A program made the position numbers and the translations under genes. The notes under the pieces are model-generated. The model saw only the letters and a program-made list of their open reading frames with translations. It ran no database searches and was not told the origin of the DNA. Below are positions 43,271 to 53,990 of a stretch of DNA of 64,000 nucleotides, one piece after another; the first letter of the stretch is position 1; every line of letters starts with the position of its first letter. The stretch comes from Polyangiaceae bacterium (GTDB lineage Bacteria; Myxococcota_A; Polyangia; Polyangiales; Polyangiaceae). Where the stretch lies: positions 274,515 to 338,514 of the forward strand of contig JACKEA010000009.1 of NCBI GenBank assembly GCA_020633235.1, in the 5' to 3' direction.

Positions 43271-43280
43271 AGCGCTCTAG
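43267..43280. repeat. palindrome CTAGAGCGCTCTAG over two convergent stops
   Basis: A perfect 14-nt palindrome. The fdhD TAG occupies 43268-43270 and the TAG of the convergent gene 43277-43279 (opposite strand). Confidence 0.75.
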
Positions 43281-43786
43281 CTCTGCTTGGAGTCCGCTTC
43301 GTTCAGCGCACGGCGAAGCTCCTCGGTGGCCCGAGTCAAGCTCACCGGCGGGATGGTCATCTGTCGGCGCATCCACTCCTCCGCCTTGTCGACCTCTGCA
43401 GTGACCTCAAACGGCGTCTTTCGGCGACCGCTGAGCATCGACATGCCCGCGAGCACGCTCCGCCCTACCGCCGCTTTGAATCCGGTCCCTTCGACGACGC
43501 AGGCCACGCACTTGAGCCGATCACCCAGGCCGTTGATGAGATCCGCGGACGCCTTGCGAAGGTCCGAGTCGGGAGCGCCCGCGGTCGGCTCGATGACACA
43601 CAAGAACCCGCCGTTGCCGCCGCTCTCCTCCACGGTGCTCGTCAAGCCCATGCGTTGCTTCTGGAACCGCGCGTGGGTCACCTCCCCCCGCCAGATCACG
43701 ATGCAAACGGGACCCAGTTGACCGACGGCGATGCCATCCGAAGCGGTTGATACCTGTAGGGCGGCTGGAGCGTGAGATAGCGACAT
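43277..43786 (-). CDS. STAS-like small protein (myxobacterial family)
   Basis: A 169-residue protein. The pattern VCIVIWRGEVTHARFQKQRMGL... FLCVIEPTAGAPDSDLRKASADLIN... LKCVACVVEGTGFKAAVGRSVLAG resembles SpoIIAA/STAS-like beta-alpha sandwiches of a family I know only from myxobacterial genomes; a phospho-acceptor Ser cannot be assigned. Start at 43786 is preceded by GGAACA. It could be a partner for the RsbW-like or SpoIIE-like proteins of the exopolysaccharide locus, but distance makes that speculative. Downstream of the oxoamine synthase gene by 108 nt. Confidence 0.65.
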   Translation of the reverse strand: MSLSHAPAALQVSTASDGIAVGQLGPVCIVIWRGEVTHARFQKQRMGLTSTVEESGGNGGFLCVIEPTAGAPDSDLRKASADLINGLGDRLKCVACVVEGTGFKAAVGRSVLAGMSMLSGRRKTPFEVTAEVDKAEEWMRRQMTIPPVSLTRATEELRRALNEADSKQS

Positions 43787-43894
43787 TGTTCCGAGGGTCG
43801 ATTGTAGGAAGCCCCCCGGAGATGTGAACCACAAAGTTCCTTCGGGCCCACGGACGGAAAGGTGCGTTCGTGTGCGCTCCTGCAGTTTTCCGGG

Positions 43895-45151
43895 CTAACC
43901 GGCCTGAGCGCGACGCGGGAGCATGGCCACGCCAGCCCGCGTGAGCTCTTCGGAGAGAGCCGCCATGAAGGCGCGCAGATCCTCGAAGCTGTTATGCATG
44001 GAGATGGTGAAACGCAGGCCTGCCCGCCCGAGGGGAACTGCCGGGAACGCGCTCGGAGAAACGTAGAAGCCCCGCTTCCACAGCGCTTGAACGATGCCGT
44101 AGGTGACGTCTTCCTTCCCGCAACGCACGAAGAAGACCGGGGTCCGGTCGTGGGTGGGCAGGCCAACGTCGAGGGATTGGGAGAGCGACAGCACCAGATC
44201 GATACGTTCCAACAGTCGCTCCTGGAGATCAGCGAACTCGGGTGTGAGGTGCAGCCGCGCAGACGCAACCGCGGCGCCGAGCATGGGCGGTTGAACGGGT
44301 CCCGAGAACATCATCGGACCCGAGCAGCGCCGCACGCGGGTCCGAAGCGTAGCGTCGGGAAACACCAGAGCGCCGCCTGCCGCGGAAAACGCCTTGTTGA
44401 GGGACAAGGCGACGATCACCCGGCTCCGATCCGCAAGGTGCTCCAGTGCGAACCCGCGACCGTGGGTACCGGTCCACGATGTGGAGTGCGCGTCGTCGAT
44501 GTAGAGGTGGAGCTTGGGGTACTGCCGCAGCAGCTGCTCCAATTCCTTCGCTGGAAAGAAGTCGCCCAGCATGGAATACAGGCCGTCGAGGACGTACCAG
44601 ACTCGGTTGTGCTCCACGGAGAGCTCTTCGAGCTTCTGCTCGAGGAGCTCCATTCGGCTGTGCACCACGCCGGTAACCGGGATCCCCTTCAAGAGGCCGA
44701 CGGCGGTCTGCAGGCTCGCGTGCGCGAACTGGTCGACGATGACGGCGTCGCCCGGCTCCACGAGTACCGGCAAAGCTCCGATGTGCGCCAACGTGGTGGA
44801 CGGCGCCACCATCACCTGGCCACCGGTCATCTGACCCAGCAGCTCTTCGAGCTCTTCATAGAGGGGAGAGCTGACGAAGGCGCGCGAATAGGAGAACTGG
44901 GTGCCGTAGCGCTCGGTAGCGTCGATGGTGCCTTGCTTGAGCTCCGGCCGGAGCTCGAGGCCCATGTAGCTACAGCTGCCCAGGTTCTTCATCGAGCCCG
45001 TCGTCAGTTCGAGGGTTTCGCCGGTGTAGGCTTGACCCTGCGCCTTGTGCAAGACGAGTCCTGCGTTCTCCGCTTGCACCATGGCGTTCTCCACTGCATC
45101 CACCAAAGTGCGAGCAGCGCGTCGCGTACCGGAAGCTCTCTTGTTCATCAT
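43895..45151 (-). CDS. PLP-dependent alpha-oxoamine synthase family enzyme
   Basis: A 418-residue fold-type I PLP enzyme like 8-amino-7-oxononanoate synthase, KBL, CqsA and serine palmitoyltransferase, which condense an acyl thioester with an amino acid. Visible: NLGSCSYMGLELRPEL, TERYGTQFSYSRAF, YIDDAHSTSW with the PLP Asp-x2-His, and SLNKAFSAAGG with the Schiff-base Lys. The SLNKAF motif and absence of other bio genes argue against biotin synthesis; product unknown. Adjacent ATG codons at 45151 and 45148. Confidence 0.85.
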   Translation of the reverse strand: MMNKRASGTRRAARTLVDAVENAMVQAENAGLVLHKAQGQAYTGETLELTTGSMKNLGSCSYMGLELRPELKQGTIDATERYGTQFSYSRAFVSSPLYEELEELLGQMTGGQVMVAPSTTLAHIGALPVLVEPGDAVIVDQFAHASLQTAVGLLKGIPVTGVVHSRMELLEQKLEELSVEHNRVWYVLDGLYSMLGDFFPAKELEQLLRQYPKLHLYIDDAHSTSWTGTHGRGFALEHLADRSRVIVALSLNKAFSAAGGALVFPDATLRTRVRRCSGPMMFSGPVQPPMLGAAVASARLHLTPEFADLQERLLERIDLVLSLSQSLDVGLPTHDRTPVFFVRCGKEDVTYGIVQALWKRGFYVSPSAFPAVPLGRAGLRFTISMHNSFEDLRAFMAALSEELTRAGVAMLPRRAQAG

Positions 45152-45401
45152 TTGACGAGATGACACGCGACCGCTAGCAACGGCAGGTGCCCCAGTTTGG
45201 ATTCCCGACAGGAGTTGGCGCGACCGATCTGGACGAACCAAGAGCTGACGACGACGAGCTTGCGACCTGTCGCGCCGCGAGGCAATCAGCGCTCCCACTA
45301 CCGAATGACATGCATCAGTCTGCTACGAGAAGCCACCTTGCGCCCGCGGGACGTCGGGTTTTGGCGCTTCGGTTTCGGCAGGGTGACGATAGATTGATCA
45401 C

Positions 45402-45983
45402 ATGGATCGCTTCAACCTCGCCGTCACCGAGCTCCGACGCCTGAGCGCGGAAGATCCGAGTCGAGAGCAGGGTCAGCCGCGTGAGCTGCTGCACGCGGAT
45501 CGCCTTTCCGAGTGGCTCGAGCGTATCGCGCCCGAGGCTTCCGAAGCTCTGCGTCTTTCCGCCTATTGTCAGCACTTTCTGCGCTTCAAATGGCCTCGTT
45601 CTCGCTTTCCAGAAGGGAGAGAGGGCTACCTGCGTTGGCGCAAGGAAGCCCAGGTCTTTCACGCTGCGGAGGCGGAGAAAGTACTTCGCACAGTGGGCTA
45701 TGGGGACGACATGGTCGAAGCCGTTCGGCGCATCGTTCAGAAACGAAATCTGAAGCACGACAGAGACGTGCAAGTGATGGAAGACGCGTTGTGTCTTTCG
45801 TTTCTCGAGCACGAGCTCGGCGCCTTCGCCGCCAAGCACGACGACGAAAAAGTGGTTCACATACTGAAGACCACATGGCGCAAGATGAGCACCGACGGTC
45901 AAGTCCGCGCGCGTGAGCTTTCAGCAGATTTGCCCGCAAACTTGCAGACTCTTCTCGCTCGAGCGCTGGCAAACGCAAGTTGA
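45402..45983 (+). CDS. DUF4202 family protein
   Basis: A 193-residue protein of the DUF4202 family: SEWLERIAPEASEALRLSAYCQHFLRFKWPRSRFPEGREGYLRWRKE, then VEDALCLSFLEHELGAFAAK-like and ILKTTWRKMSTDG. It looks like a soluble helical, HD-like domain with conserved His and Asp, but enzymatic function is unknown. Divergent across 250 nt (no other feature seen) from the oxoamine synthase. Confidence 0.88.
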   Translation: MDRFNLAVTELRRLSAEDPSREQGQPRELLHADRLSEWLERIAPEASEALRLSAYCQHFLRFKWPRSRFPEGREGYLRWRKEAQVFHAAEAEKVLRTVGYGDDMVEAVRRIVQKRNLKHDRDVQVMEDALCLSFLEHELGAFAAKHDDEKVVHILKTTWRKMSTDGQVRARELSADLPANLQTLLARALANAS

Positions 45984-46019
45984 CGACGATGTCGGACAAC
46001 GTGCGCCGGTCGCGCGCGT

Positions 46020-46037
46020 ATCACCCGCAGGGGTGAT
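46020..46037 (+). terminator. short hairpin after DUF4202 gene
   Basis: Perfect 7-bp arms ATCACCC/GGGTGAT with loop GCAG, no T-tract. Confidence 0.35.
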
Positions 46038-46096
46038 CCACAAGCCTCGCCTCTCATCGTAATCTCTAGAGTGGCAATTACCCTGAGGAGGCCGCA

Positions 46097-47299
46097 ATGC
46101 TGACCACTCGCTCTTTCCGCTTGGCTGTCGTGCTGCTCGGGCTCACGGGGATTGCCTGCAGCAACGCCGTCGACGACGGCAAGGCGTCAGAGCAACAGGA
46201 GACCAGCGTCCAGAACGCGCTGGAGATCTCCGTTGGCAAGAGCTCGCTGTCGGTGGAGTACGCCTCCTTCTACGCTCCTCCCGCTGGAGTAGCCGGTGGC
46301 AAGACCGTCGTCTTCGTGGGCTCGCCGTTGGAGGGCAAGGTCAACGTCCTCAGCCGTTTCTCCGGACAGCCCGTCGGTGAGCTGCCGCCCCCCGAAGGCG
46401 GCTTCATCTTGCCGTTCGTGCTGCACTCCACGGGCAGTCATCGCGTCACGCTCTTGGACGCCGGTGGGCTGCCGAGCCCGGATCCCTTCTATCCGGCCAA
46501 CCCCACGCTGTACGAATACGACTATGGCTGGCACGCGGGGCAGTTCTCCGCGACGTTGAAGAAGAGCATCAGCTTCCAGGACGCGACCATCGGGTTCGCG
46601 GAAGACTTCGTGAAGCTGGCGGACGGAAGATACGTGGTGTCCGACGCGATCCTCGGAGGCATCTGGACGGCGGACCCGGACGGCACCGTGCACCCGGGCA
46701 TCGTCCCCGCGAGCGACGCGCCGGAAGACGCCATCCCGGAGATCACCATCTGCGACAGCATGCCGCTGATTCAGGTGGGTGGCGTGCCGTTCCTGTTTGC
46801 CGGCGCGACGCTGCCCGGCGTGTCGCCCCTGGAGGCGCGCTTCGGAAAGCTCTACTTCTACTCACCGTGTGCCGCGGGCCTGTACTCGGTGCCGCTCTCG
46901 GTGCTGTCGGACAACCGCGCCCCCTACGAGCGCGCCGCCGACATCCAGCTCGTATCCCCAAAGCCGGCGAACATCGAGGTCGAACAGCTCCTCGCCCTCA
47001 CCTTCGATCCGCGTCCGAACAGCCCCTGGGTATATGCAGCGGATTCTCTGCAGCTGCAGGTCATTCGGATCAACGTGCTGACGGGCAAGCGCGAGGTCGT
47101 GGCTTCCGACCCGACGCTGTTCAACTTCCCGTCCACCATGGCGTTCTTGCCGCCCGTTTTCGGCGTCTCGCCGCTGGTCGTCGTCTCCAATCAGCAGCAC
47201 CTGCTGACGCTCACCAACTACGCGATCGACACGGACATGCCGCACCTGCCGTTCCTCGCCACGAAGGTGTTCATCAAGCAGCACCCGCACTTTCACTGA
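46097..47299 (+). CDS. lipoprotein, beta-propeller-like
   Basis: A 400-residue exported protein with a perfect AGGAGG 6 nt before the ATG. Lipobox GIAC, then repeated beta-sheet blades (YVVSDAILGGIWTADPDGTVH, FLFAGATLPGV, LTFDPRPNSPWVYAADSLQLQVIRINVLTG) like NHL/SMP-30-type propellers. Function unknown. It is followed by a strong terminator and a copy of the interspersed motif. Confidence 0.82.
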   Translation: MLTTRSFRLAVVLLGLTGIACSNAVDDGKASEQQETSVQNALEISVGKSSLSVEYASFYAPPAGVAGGKTVVFVGSPLEGKVNVLSRFSGQPVGELPPPEGGFILPFVLHSTGSHRVTLLDAGGLPSPDPFYPANPTLYEYDYGWHAGQFSATLKKSISFQDATIGFAEDFVKLADGRYVVSDAILGGIWTADPDGTVHPGIVPASDAPEDAIPEITICDSMPLIQVGGVPFLFAGATLPGVSPLEARFGKLYFYSPCAAGLYSVPLSVLSDNRAPYERAADIQLVSPKPANIEVEQLLALTFDPRPNSPWVYAADSLQLQVIRINVLTGKREVVASDPTLFNFPSTMAFLPPVFGVSPLVVVSNQQHLLTLTNYAIDTDMPHLPFLATKVFIKQHPHFH

Positions 47300-47319
47300 G
47301 CTCGAGCGCGGACATCCCC

Positions 47320-47348
47320 GAGCCCCGAGGGCATCGCCTTCGGGGCTC
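47320..47348 (+). terminator. strong rho-independent-like terminator hairpin
   Basis: 13-bp stem (GAGCCCCGAGGGC/GCCTTCGGGGCTC with one G-T) and loop ATC, followed by TCTGCG, 21 nt after the stop of the lipoprotein gene. Confidence 0.8.
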
Positions 47349-47372
47349 TCTGCGTCCATCCTTGGTGAGGGT

Positions 47373-47398
47373 CTTTGTTGGTGCGGCGCGATCCCCGT
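47373..47398 (+). repeat. interspersed intergenic motif, copy E
   Basis: TTTGTTGGTGCGGCGCGATC followed by CCCGTC, 25 nt beyond the terminator of the rightward lipoprotein gene, same orientation. Confidence 0.55.
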
Positions 47399-47413
47399 CC
47401 CTGACGCTGGTCG

Positions 47414-47450
47414 AAAAAAAGCGGGGCGGTCTCCGAGGAGCCCGCCCCGC
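47414..47450 (-). terminator. rho-independent terminator of leftward lipoprotein gene
   Basis: On the minus strand GCGGGGCGG/CCGCCCCGC arms (9 bp), inner CTCC/GGAG match and then seven T. 28 nt after the stop at 47479. The clearest intrinsic terminator in the window. Confidence 0.9.
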
Positions 47451-47478
47451 CGGCACGGGGGATGCGATTCGATTCGTC

Positions 47479-48387
47479 TCAGAAGTCGTTCGGGGGAGGC
47501 GTCGAGAAACGGCCGGGGAACGGGTCGGCGTTGTGACGGCGGTCGACCTCCGCGGGGGTCCAGGGCCAGCTCGAGCCGCGCTCTTGGAAGAAGGCGACGC
47601 CGATGACGCCGACGTTGCGGTCGTCACCCTTCTTGGCGGCGTAGGAGCCGCGGACGCTGCCGAAGCGGAACGCTGCGACGGTGTCGAAGTTGCGGCGGAA
47701 GCCGTCAATCTCCACGGTCGCGAAGGGGTTCAGGATGTATCCGCGGTTGGAGAAGGCGCCGGCGCGTCCGTTGATGACGTCCAGGCCGTCGACGGTGGCC
47801 ACGGCCTCGAAGCGATTTCCAGTATTGTTGCGGATCTGAATGACGTAGCGCTGGCCGTGCTCGCCGACCACGTAGGTACTACCGCCGGAGCTGAACCCCT
47901 CGAGGGGCCGGCCCCCGGCGTCGAGCAGGCGAACCGTAAAGGCGCCGCTACCGATGCGAGAGCTGCCGTCGCTGAAATCCGAGATGCCACTGCGTCGCGC
48001 CATGGCTCGGACGCCTTCCGCGTCGTTGTAGAAGAGCTTGGACATCGCCACAGGGCTGTCGGGATCCTCGCGGAAGAACGGTGCCGTCGATACGTGGCTG
48101 TCGCGGTTCTCGCCCCAGCGAGTGCCGAGCCCGGGACGCGACTCGGGCTCCGCCGCGCTCTTCTCTTCGAAGGCGCGGTCTGCCGAAGCGCCCGCCGACT
48201 CGGAGGTGGGAGCGCTGGCCGGCGCGGGTTGACCGGGCTGGGCGTAGCCGGCGGAGTCGTTCGAGCCCTCGCTGTACTCGGCACCCCCCATCGTACCGGG
48301 GCTTGCCGGGGCCTGCTGCGAAGCGCCGCCGCACGCCGCCGCCATGAGCGAAGCCAAAACTGCGGAAACCAAGCTCGTTCGTGTCAT
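47479..48387 (-). CDS. lipoprotein of conserved unknown family
   Basis: A 302-residue exported protein; AGGAGG stands 6 nt before the ATG. Lipobox MAAAC, Pro/Ala/Ser linker, then a conserved domain with GQRYVIQIRNNTGNRFEAVATVDGLDVINGR and RGYILNPFATVEIDGFR, then VAAFRFGSVRGSYAAKKGDDRNVGVIGVAFF. This pattern occurs widely in proteobacterial lipoproteins without assigned function. A beta-sandwich is likely. Confidence 0.87.
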   Translation of the reverse strand: MTRTSLVSAVLASLMAAACGGASQQAPASPGTMGGAEYSEGSNDSAGYAQPGQPAPASAPTSESAGASADRAFEEKSAAEPESRPGLGTRWGENRDSHVSTAPFFREDPDSPVAMSKLFYNDAEGVRAMARRSGISDFSDGSSRIGSGAFTVRLLDAGGRPLEGFSSGGSTYVVGEHGQRYVIQIRNNTGNRFEAVATVDGLDVINGRAGAFSNRGYILNPFATVEIDGFRRNFDTVAAFRFGSVRGSYAAKKGDDRNVGVIGVAFFQERGSSWPWTPAEVDRRHNADPFPGRFSTPPPNDF

Positions 48388-48497
48388 CGTCGTCCTCCTG
48401 TCCGTGCCTCGAACCTGAAAACGGGGACGACCCCAGGGCCTTACAGGGAAAATGTGGCGCCGCGGGATTCCGCGGGTTTTCGTGGGGTTCGGGCCGG

Positions 48498-48522
48498 GTG
48501 GTTCCGCGGCGGACCAACAAGA
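48498..48522 (-). repeat. interspersed intergenic motif, copy C
   Basis: Minus strand: TTGTTGGTCCGCCGCGGAACC, the best match to the consensus. Begins 6 nt after the stop of the leftward vWA gene. Confidence 0.65.
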
Positions 48523-48527
48523 ACCCG

Positions 48528-49763
48528 TCAGCGGATGTTGCTGAGGCAGCCCAGGTCGATGCTCAGCGTCGTGCCCGGCTTCTTGGCGTCGTCACAGGCG
48601 CTGCCGCACAGCAGGATCTTCGACTTGCTGGCGTCGAACTGCCAGCCGTCGGCGCCCTGGTCGCAGGGCGTGGAGTCGTCCTTGGGGATATCGGCGCCGT
48701 TGTTCTTCACCTTCACCGAGTCGTAGTCGATCTTCTGGCCGGGCTTCACGCCGGGCATGTCGATCTCGCAGGAGAGCGCCGTGCCACTGATGACCGCCAG
48801 CGCAGCCTGCAGGTCCTGGCTCAGGTTGGTGCTGGTCGTCATGTCGAAGTGGCAGTCCCCCACGTCGGCGGGGCCGGGCGGGGACGGATCGTGGGTGCAG
48901 GATGAGCTGGTGGGCGTTCCCCCCTGGTAGGCGATCTCGGAGAGCAACGCGCGGCCGTCTTCGCTGCCGGGCACGCCGATGACGAAGGTCCGGATGTTCA
49001 CCGAGCGGGCGTTGGGGATGTCCTGCGTCAGGAGCCCGGAGATGGCGCTCGGCTTGCAGGTCTCGAAGCCATCGGTGATCACCACCACGAACAGGTTGCC
49101 GTCGAGAGCGCCCGTCTTGAGCTGCTCGTACAGGTGCTTGTAGGAGAGGATGGTGGCGCCGACGAGGGGCGTCTGCCCCTTGGGTGAGATGCCGTCCAGG
49201 AACCCCTTGAGCGCGGCGTTCTGCGTCGCGTCCATGGGCAGCACGCCCACGTCTGGGCTTTCCGTGGGGATGCACTCGCTCCCCGAGATGGGGAAGCTGA
49301 CCATGCCCACGCTGGCGTTTCCGCCGGCTTGGATGTCGTCCAGGGCCTGCTTGAGCGCATCGCGAGTGAGCTCCCACTTCGTGGGTTGGCTCGGGAATTT
49401 CGGCACGGGGCTCTGCTCGCACTCGGCGGTGCTCTGCCCGTCCGTCGGCAGGTTGCAGTTCATGCTGCCGCTGCGGTCGACCACGAACAGCAGGTTGGCG
49501 TGCACCAAACTGCCGCCGACCACGGTGGACGCGCACGCATCGCCGGCGTTGCCTCCGCTGCCCCCGGTGGCGCCGGTGCCGCCCCCCGAGCCGCCGAACA
49601 GGATACCCGAGTCTGCGGCCGTGCCACCGCCCGATCCGGAAGCCGCGGAGCTGCCGCCGCTTCCGAAAGTGCTGTTGCCGGGATCGTCGCTGCCACAACC
49701 GACGTAGCCGAGGGTCAGCGCCGTGGCCGCGGCAAAGGCGGCGCTTCGAGCTCGCTTTCTCAT
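48528..49763 (-). CDS. von Willebrand factor A domain lipoprotein
   Basis: A 411-residue predicted surface protein. The ATG follows GAGGAGG. Lipobox GYVGC, Gly/Ser-rich linker of about 50 residues, vWA domain from LLFVVDRSGSM (DxSxS) with VVVITDGFETC (Asp of the MIDAS), and the Cys-containing C-terminal module (DGWQFDASKSKILLCGSACD). Paralogous to the next gene of the same length, and to the protein at 20087. Confidence 0.9.
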   Translation of the reverse strand: MRKRARSAAFAAATALTLGYVGCGSDDPGNSTFGSGGSSAASGSGGGTAADSGILFGGSGGGTGATGGSGGNAGDACASTVVGGSLVHANLLFVVDRSGSMNCNLPTDGQSTAECEQSPVPKFPSQPTKWELTRDALKQALDDIQAGGNASVGMVSFPISGSECIPTESPDVGVLPMDATQNAALKGFLDGISPKGQTPLVGATILSYKHLYEQLKTGALDGNLFVVVITDGFETCKPSAISGLLTQDIPNARSVNIRTFVIGVPGSEDGRALLSEIAYQGGTPTSSSCTHDPSPPGPADVGDCHFDMTTSTNLSQDLQAALAVISGTALSCEIDMPGVKPGQKIDYDSVKVKNNGADIPKDDSTPCDQGADGWQFDASKSKILLCGSACDDAKKPGTTLSIDLGCLSNIR

Positions 49764-49773
49764 CTCGACCTCC

Positions 49774-51009
49774 TCAAGATCCCAGGCAACCCAGCGCAAT
49801 CTGGATGCCAGCATTTTGGTCCGCCGAAACCGCGGTGCACGTCGCCGGGCACAGCACGATGAGCTTCGGGTTTGCGTTGTTGTCGTAATGCCAGCCACCA
49901 CCCGCGCCGCATTGAGACGCGTCGTTCACTCGCGTCAGCTGCTGGGCAGGCCCACCGCTCCCCGGCGTGTACTCCACGATCACCTTGTCCGGATCGATGA
50001 CCCCGGCGTCGGTGTCCGGGATGGTGTACTGGCAGCCGATGGCCGTCTGCTGAATAGCCTGCAAGACGGCCAAAAACACCTGCGGATCCCCGTTGGCCAC
50101 GTTGTAGAAGTGGCACGGCGACACGCCGCCGCCGCAGTACTGGGTGTGGGACGGCGCTCCGGCGTTGTTCGCCAAAGTCTCCAGGTTGGAGAAGGTCGCG
50201 CCCGTCATGCCGATCACGAAGGTGGGGATGTTGGTGGTGCCGAAATGGTTGGCCAAGATGGTGTTGATCTGGCTCACACTCGTCGGACTGCAGGACGTCG
50301 GGTCGCCGTCCGTGATCAGCACGCCGATCATCTTGCGACCGGGCTGCTCGTGGGCGGCCGTGTAGGAGGCGATGCCGTTAGCGGCGGCAGAGGTGGGCGT
50401 GTTGCCGCCCGGCGCGGCGCCGTTCATCGCGGAGTTGAGCGCCGCGACGTGATTGGGCAGCGTGTTCATCGCCACCTGCGCGTTGGTGAGATTGGGACAC
50501 GAGCTGCCACTGAAGAACGACAGCGCCACCCCGGTCCCCACGGAGCTGGGAGCCGTGAAGAACTTGTTGAGCGCGTTGATGGCGTAGCACCACTTGCTGG
50601 TGCCGGTGGAGCCGACGTTGCAGTCGGTGCCCATGCTGCCGGACTTGTCCAAGATGATGTACATGTCGAGGGGCAACGGCTCGGCTTTGATGGCGGACGC
50701 CGCGCAGGTCGCGTCCGGCGAAAGCGCCGCGTCTTCCGGATCTGCGTCGTAGCCGAAGCTCACGTCGGCCAAGCCCGCTTCGGCGCCGCCGCTGGCCGCT
50801 GCACCGCCGCTGGCCGCCGCGCCCCCGTTGCCGCCGCTGGCCGCGCCCCCACCCTGCCCGCCGGTGGACGAATCGCCGTTCTGTCCCCCGCTGGCGGCAG
50901 CTCCGTCTTCAGGTCCCCCGCTGATCGTGCCCGAGGATCCGCAGCCGACAGCGAGGGAGAGCGTTGCCGACACCATTGCGAGACCCAACCCCAGAATAGA
51001 TGCCCGCAT
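49774..51009 (-). CDS. von Willebrand factor A domain lipoprotein (paralogue)
   Basis: A 411-residue protein built like its neighbour: lipobox AVGC, linker with GGAAASGG repeats, vWA domain with IILDKSGSM and GVLITDGDPTSC, and a C-terminal module ending NPKLIVLCPATC... IALGCLGS. The pair lies head to tail 10 nt apart and probably arose by duplication. Ligands unknown. Confidence 0.9.
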   Translation of the reverse strand: MRASILGLGLAMVSATLSLAVGCGSSGTISGGPEDGAAASGGQNGDSSTGGQGGGAASGGNGGAAASGGAAASGGAEAGLADVSFGYDADPEDAALSPDATCAASAIKAEPLPLDMYIILDKSGSMGTDCNVGSTGTSKWCYAINALNKFFTAPSSVGTGVALSFFSGSSCPNLTNAQVAMNTLPNHVAALNSAMNGAAPGGNTPTSAAANGIASYTAAHEQPGRKMIGVLITDGDPTSCSPTSVSQINTILANHFGTTNIPTFVIGMTGATFSNLETLANNAGAPSHTQYCGGGVSPCHFYNVANGDPQVFLAVLQAIQQTAIGCQYTIPDTDAGVIDPDKVIVEYTPGSGGPAQQLTRVNDASQCGAGGGWHYDNNANPKLIVLCPATCTAVSADQNAGIQIALGCLGS

Positions 51010-51068
51010 ACATTGATACTGAACCTTTCCGCGAAAGAAGCAACGCGGAGTATTCCTGCGACACGCCC

Positions 51069-51626
51069 CTACACGAGGCGCGCCAGCAGCTCTTGCGGGC
51101 TGGGACGACTGGCGGCGCGCGCGTGGATCGCGAGTGGTGCGCGCGCATCGCTCGACGCGTGCGAAAGCGCCGTTTCGTCCCGGTACAAATTCGTCAACAC
51201 GCTCGATAGCTCGCGGCTCACCTCCGAGAAGGTGGCGTCGTCGTTGGGCGCGTTCAAGCGGTCGACGAGCTCCAGCAAGAGCTCGTCGGTCTTGAAGCGC
51301 ACACCTGTGGCGGCCTCGAGACGCACGGCGGCGGCAAGCAGACGCTGGAGGCCGTCGCGCAGACGCTCGCCTTCCGGCGGCGCTTGCCGTTTGCGGCTGT
51401 ACGTCAGGCCGGGACGACCGTCGCCCTGATCCCAGTAGTAGTCCCCCGCGTGGCCGATGAGCACGATGCCCGGCCCTCGATGCACGTGGCGGTAGTCCGC
51501 GACGTCGATCAAGAGCTCGTCGTCCAGGGCTTCGTCGCGGATCCAGCCGTGAAACACCTCCACGAAGGCATCCAGCTCCGCGGCGTGCTCCGCGAACAGC
51601 TTGAGCTTCAGCTTCTCCGCGCGCAT
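51069..51626 (-). CDS. conserved hypothetical coupled to nitrite/sulfite reductase
   Basis: A 185-residue protein, not recognised. Acidic N-terminal half (EHAAELDAFVEVFHGWIRDEALDDELLIDVADYRHVHRGPGIVLIGHAGDYYWDQGD) suggests an alpha/beta domain, the second half is helical. No Cys, no signal peptide. Its ATG sits 1 nt after the reductase stop (TGACATG), so it should be translationally coupled and may help assemble or regulate the reductase; inference from position only. Confidence 0.78.
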   Translation of the reverse strand: MRAEKLKLKLFAEHAAELDAFVEVFHGWIRDEALDDELLIDVADYRHVHRGPGIVLIGHAGDYYWDQGDGRPGLTYSRKRQAPPEGERLRDGLQRLLAAAVRLEAATGVRFKTDELLLELVDRLNAPNDDATFSEVSRELSSVLTNLYRDETALSHASSDARAPLAIHARAASRPSPQELLARLV

Positions 51627-51627
51627 G

Positions 51628-53865
<2,238 letters not shown>

Positions 53866-53990
53866 GGCTGGATCTGTACCCGGCATTTCCGATAATACAA
53901 GTAGGGAATACTAACAGGGGACGACAACTCCTGTGATATCAGTCATTTGACGATAGGAATTAGCACACCAAATTACTCAACAATTCGACC

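Noticed and set aside
45152..45401. Gene between oxoamine synthase and DUF4202
   Set aside because: Short frames only, without ribosome sites or family resemblance.
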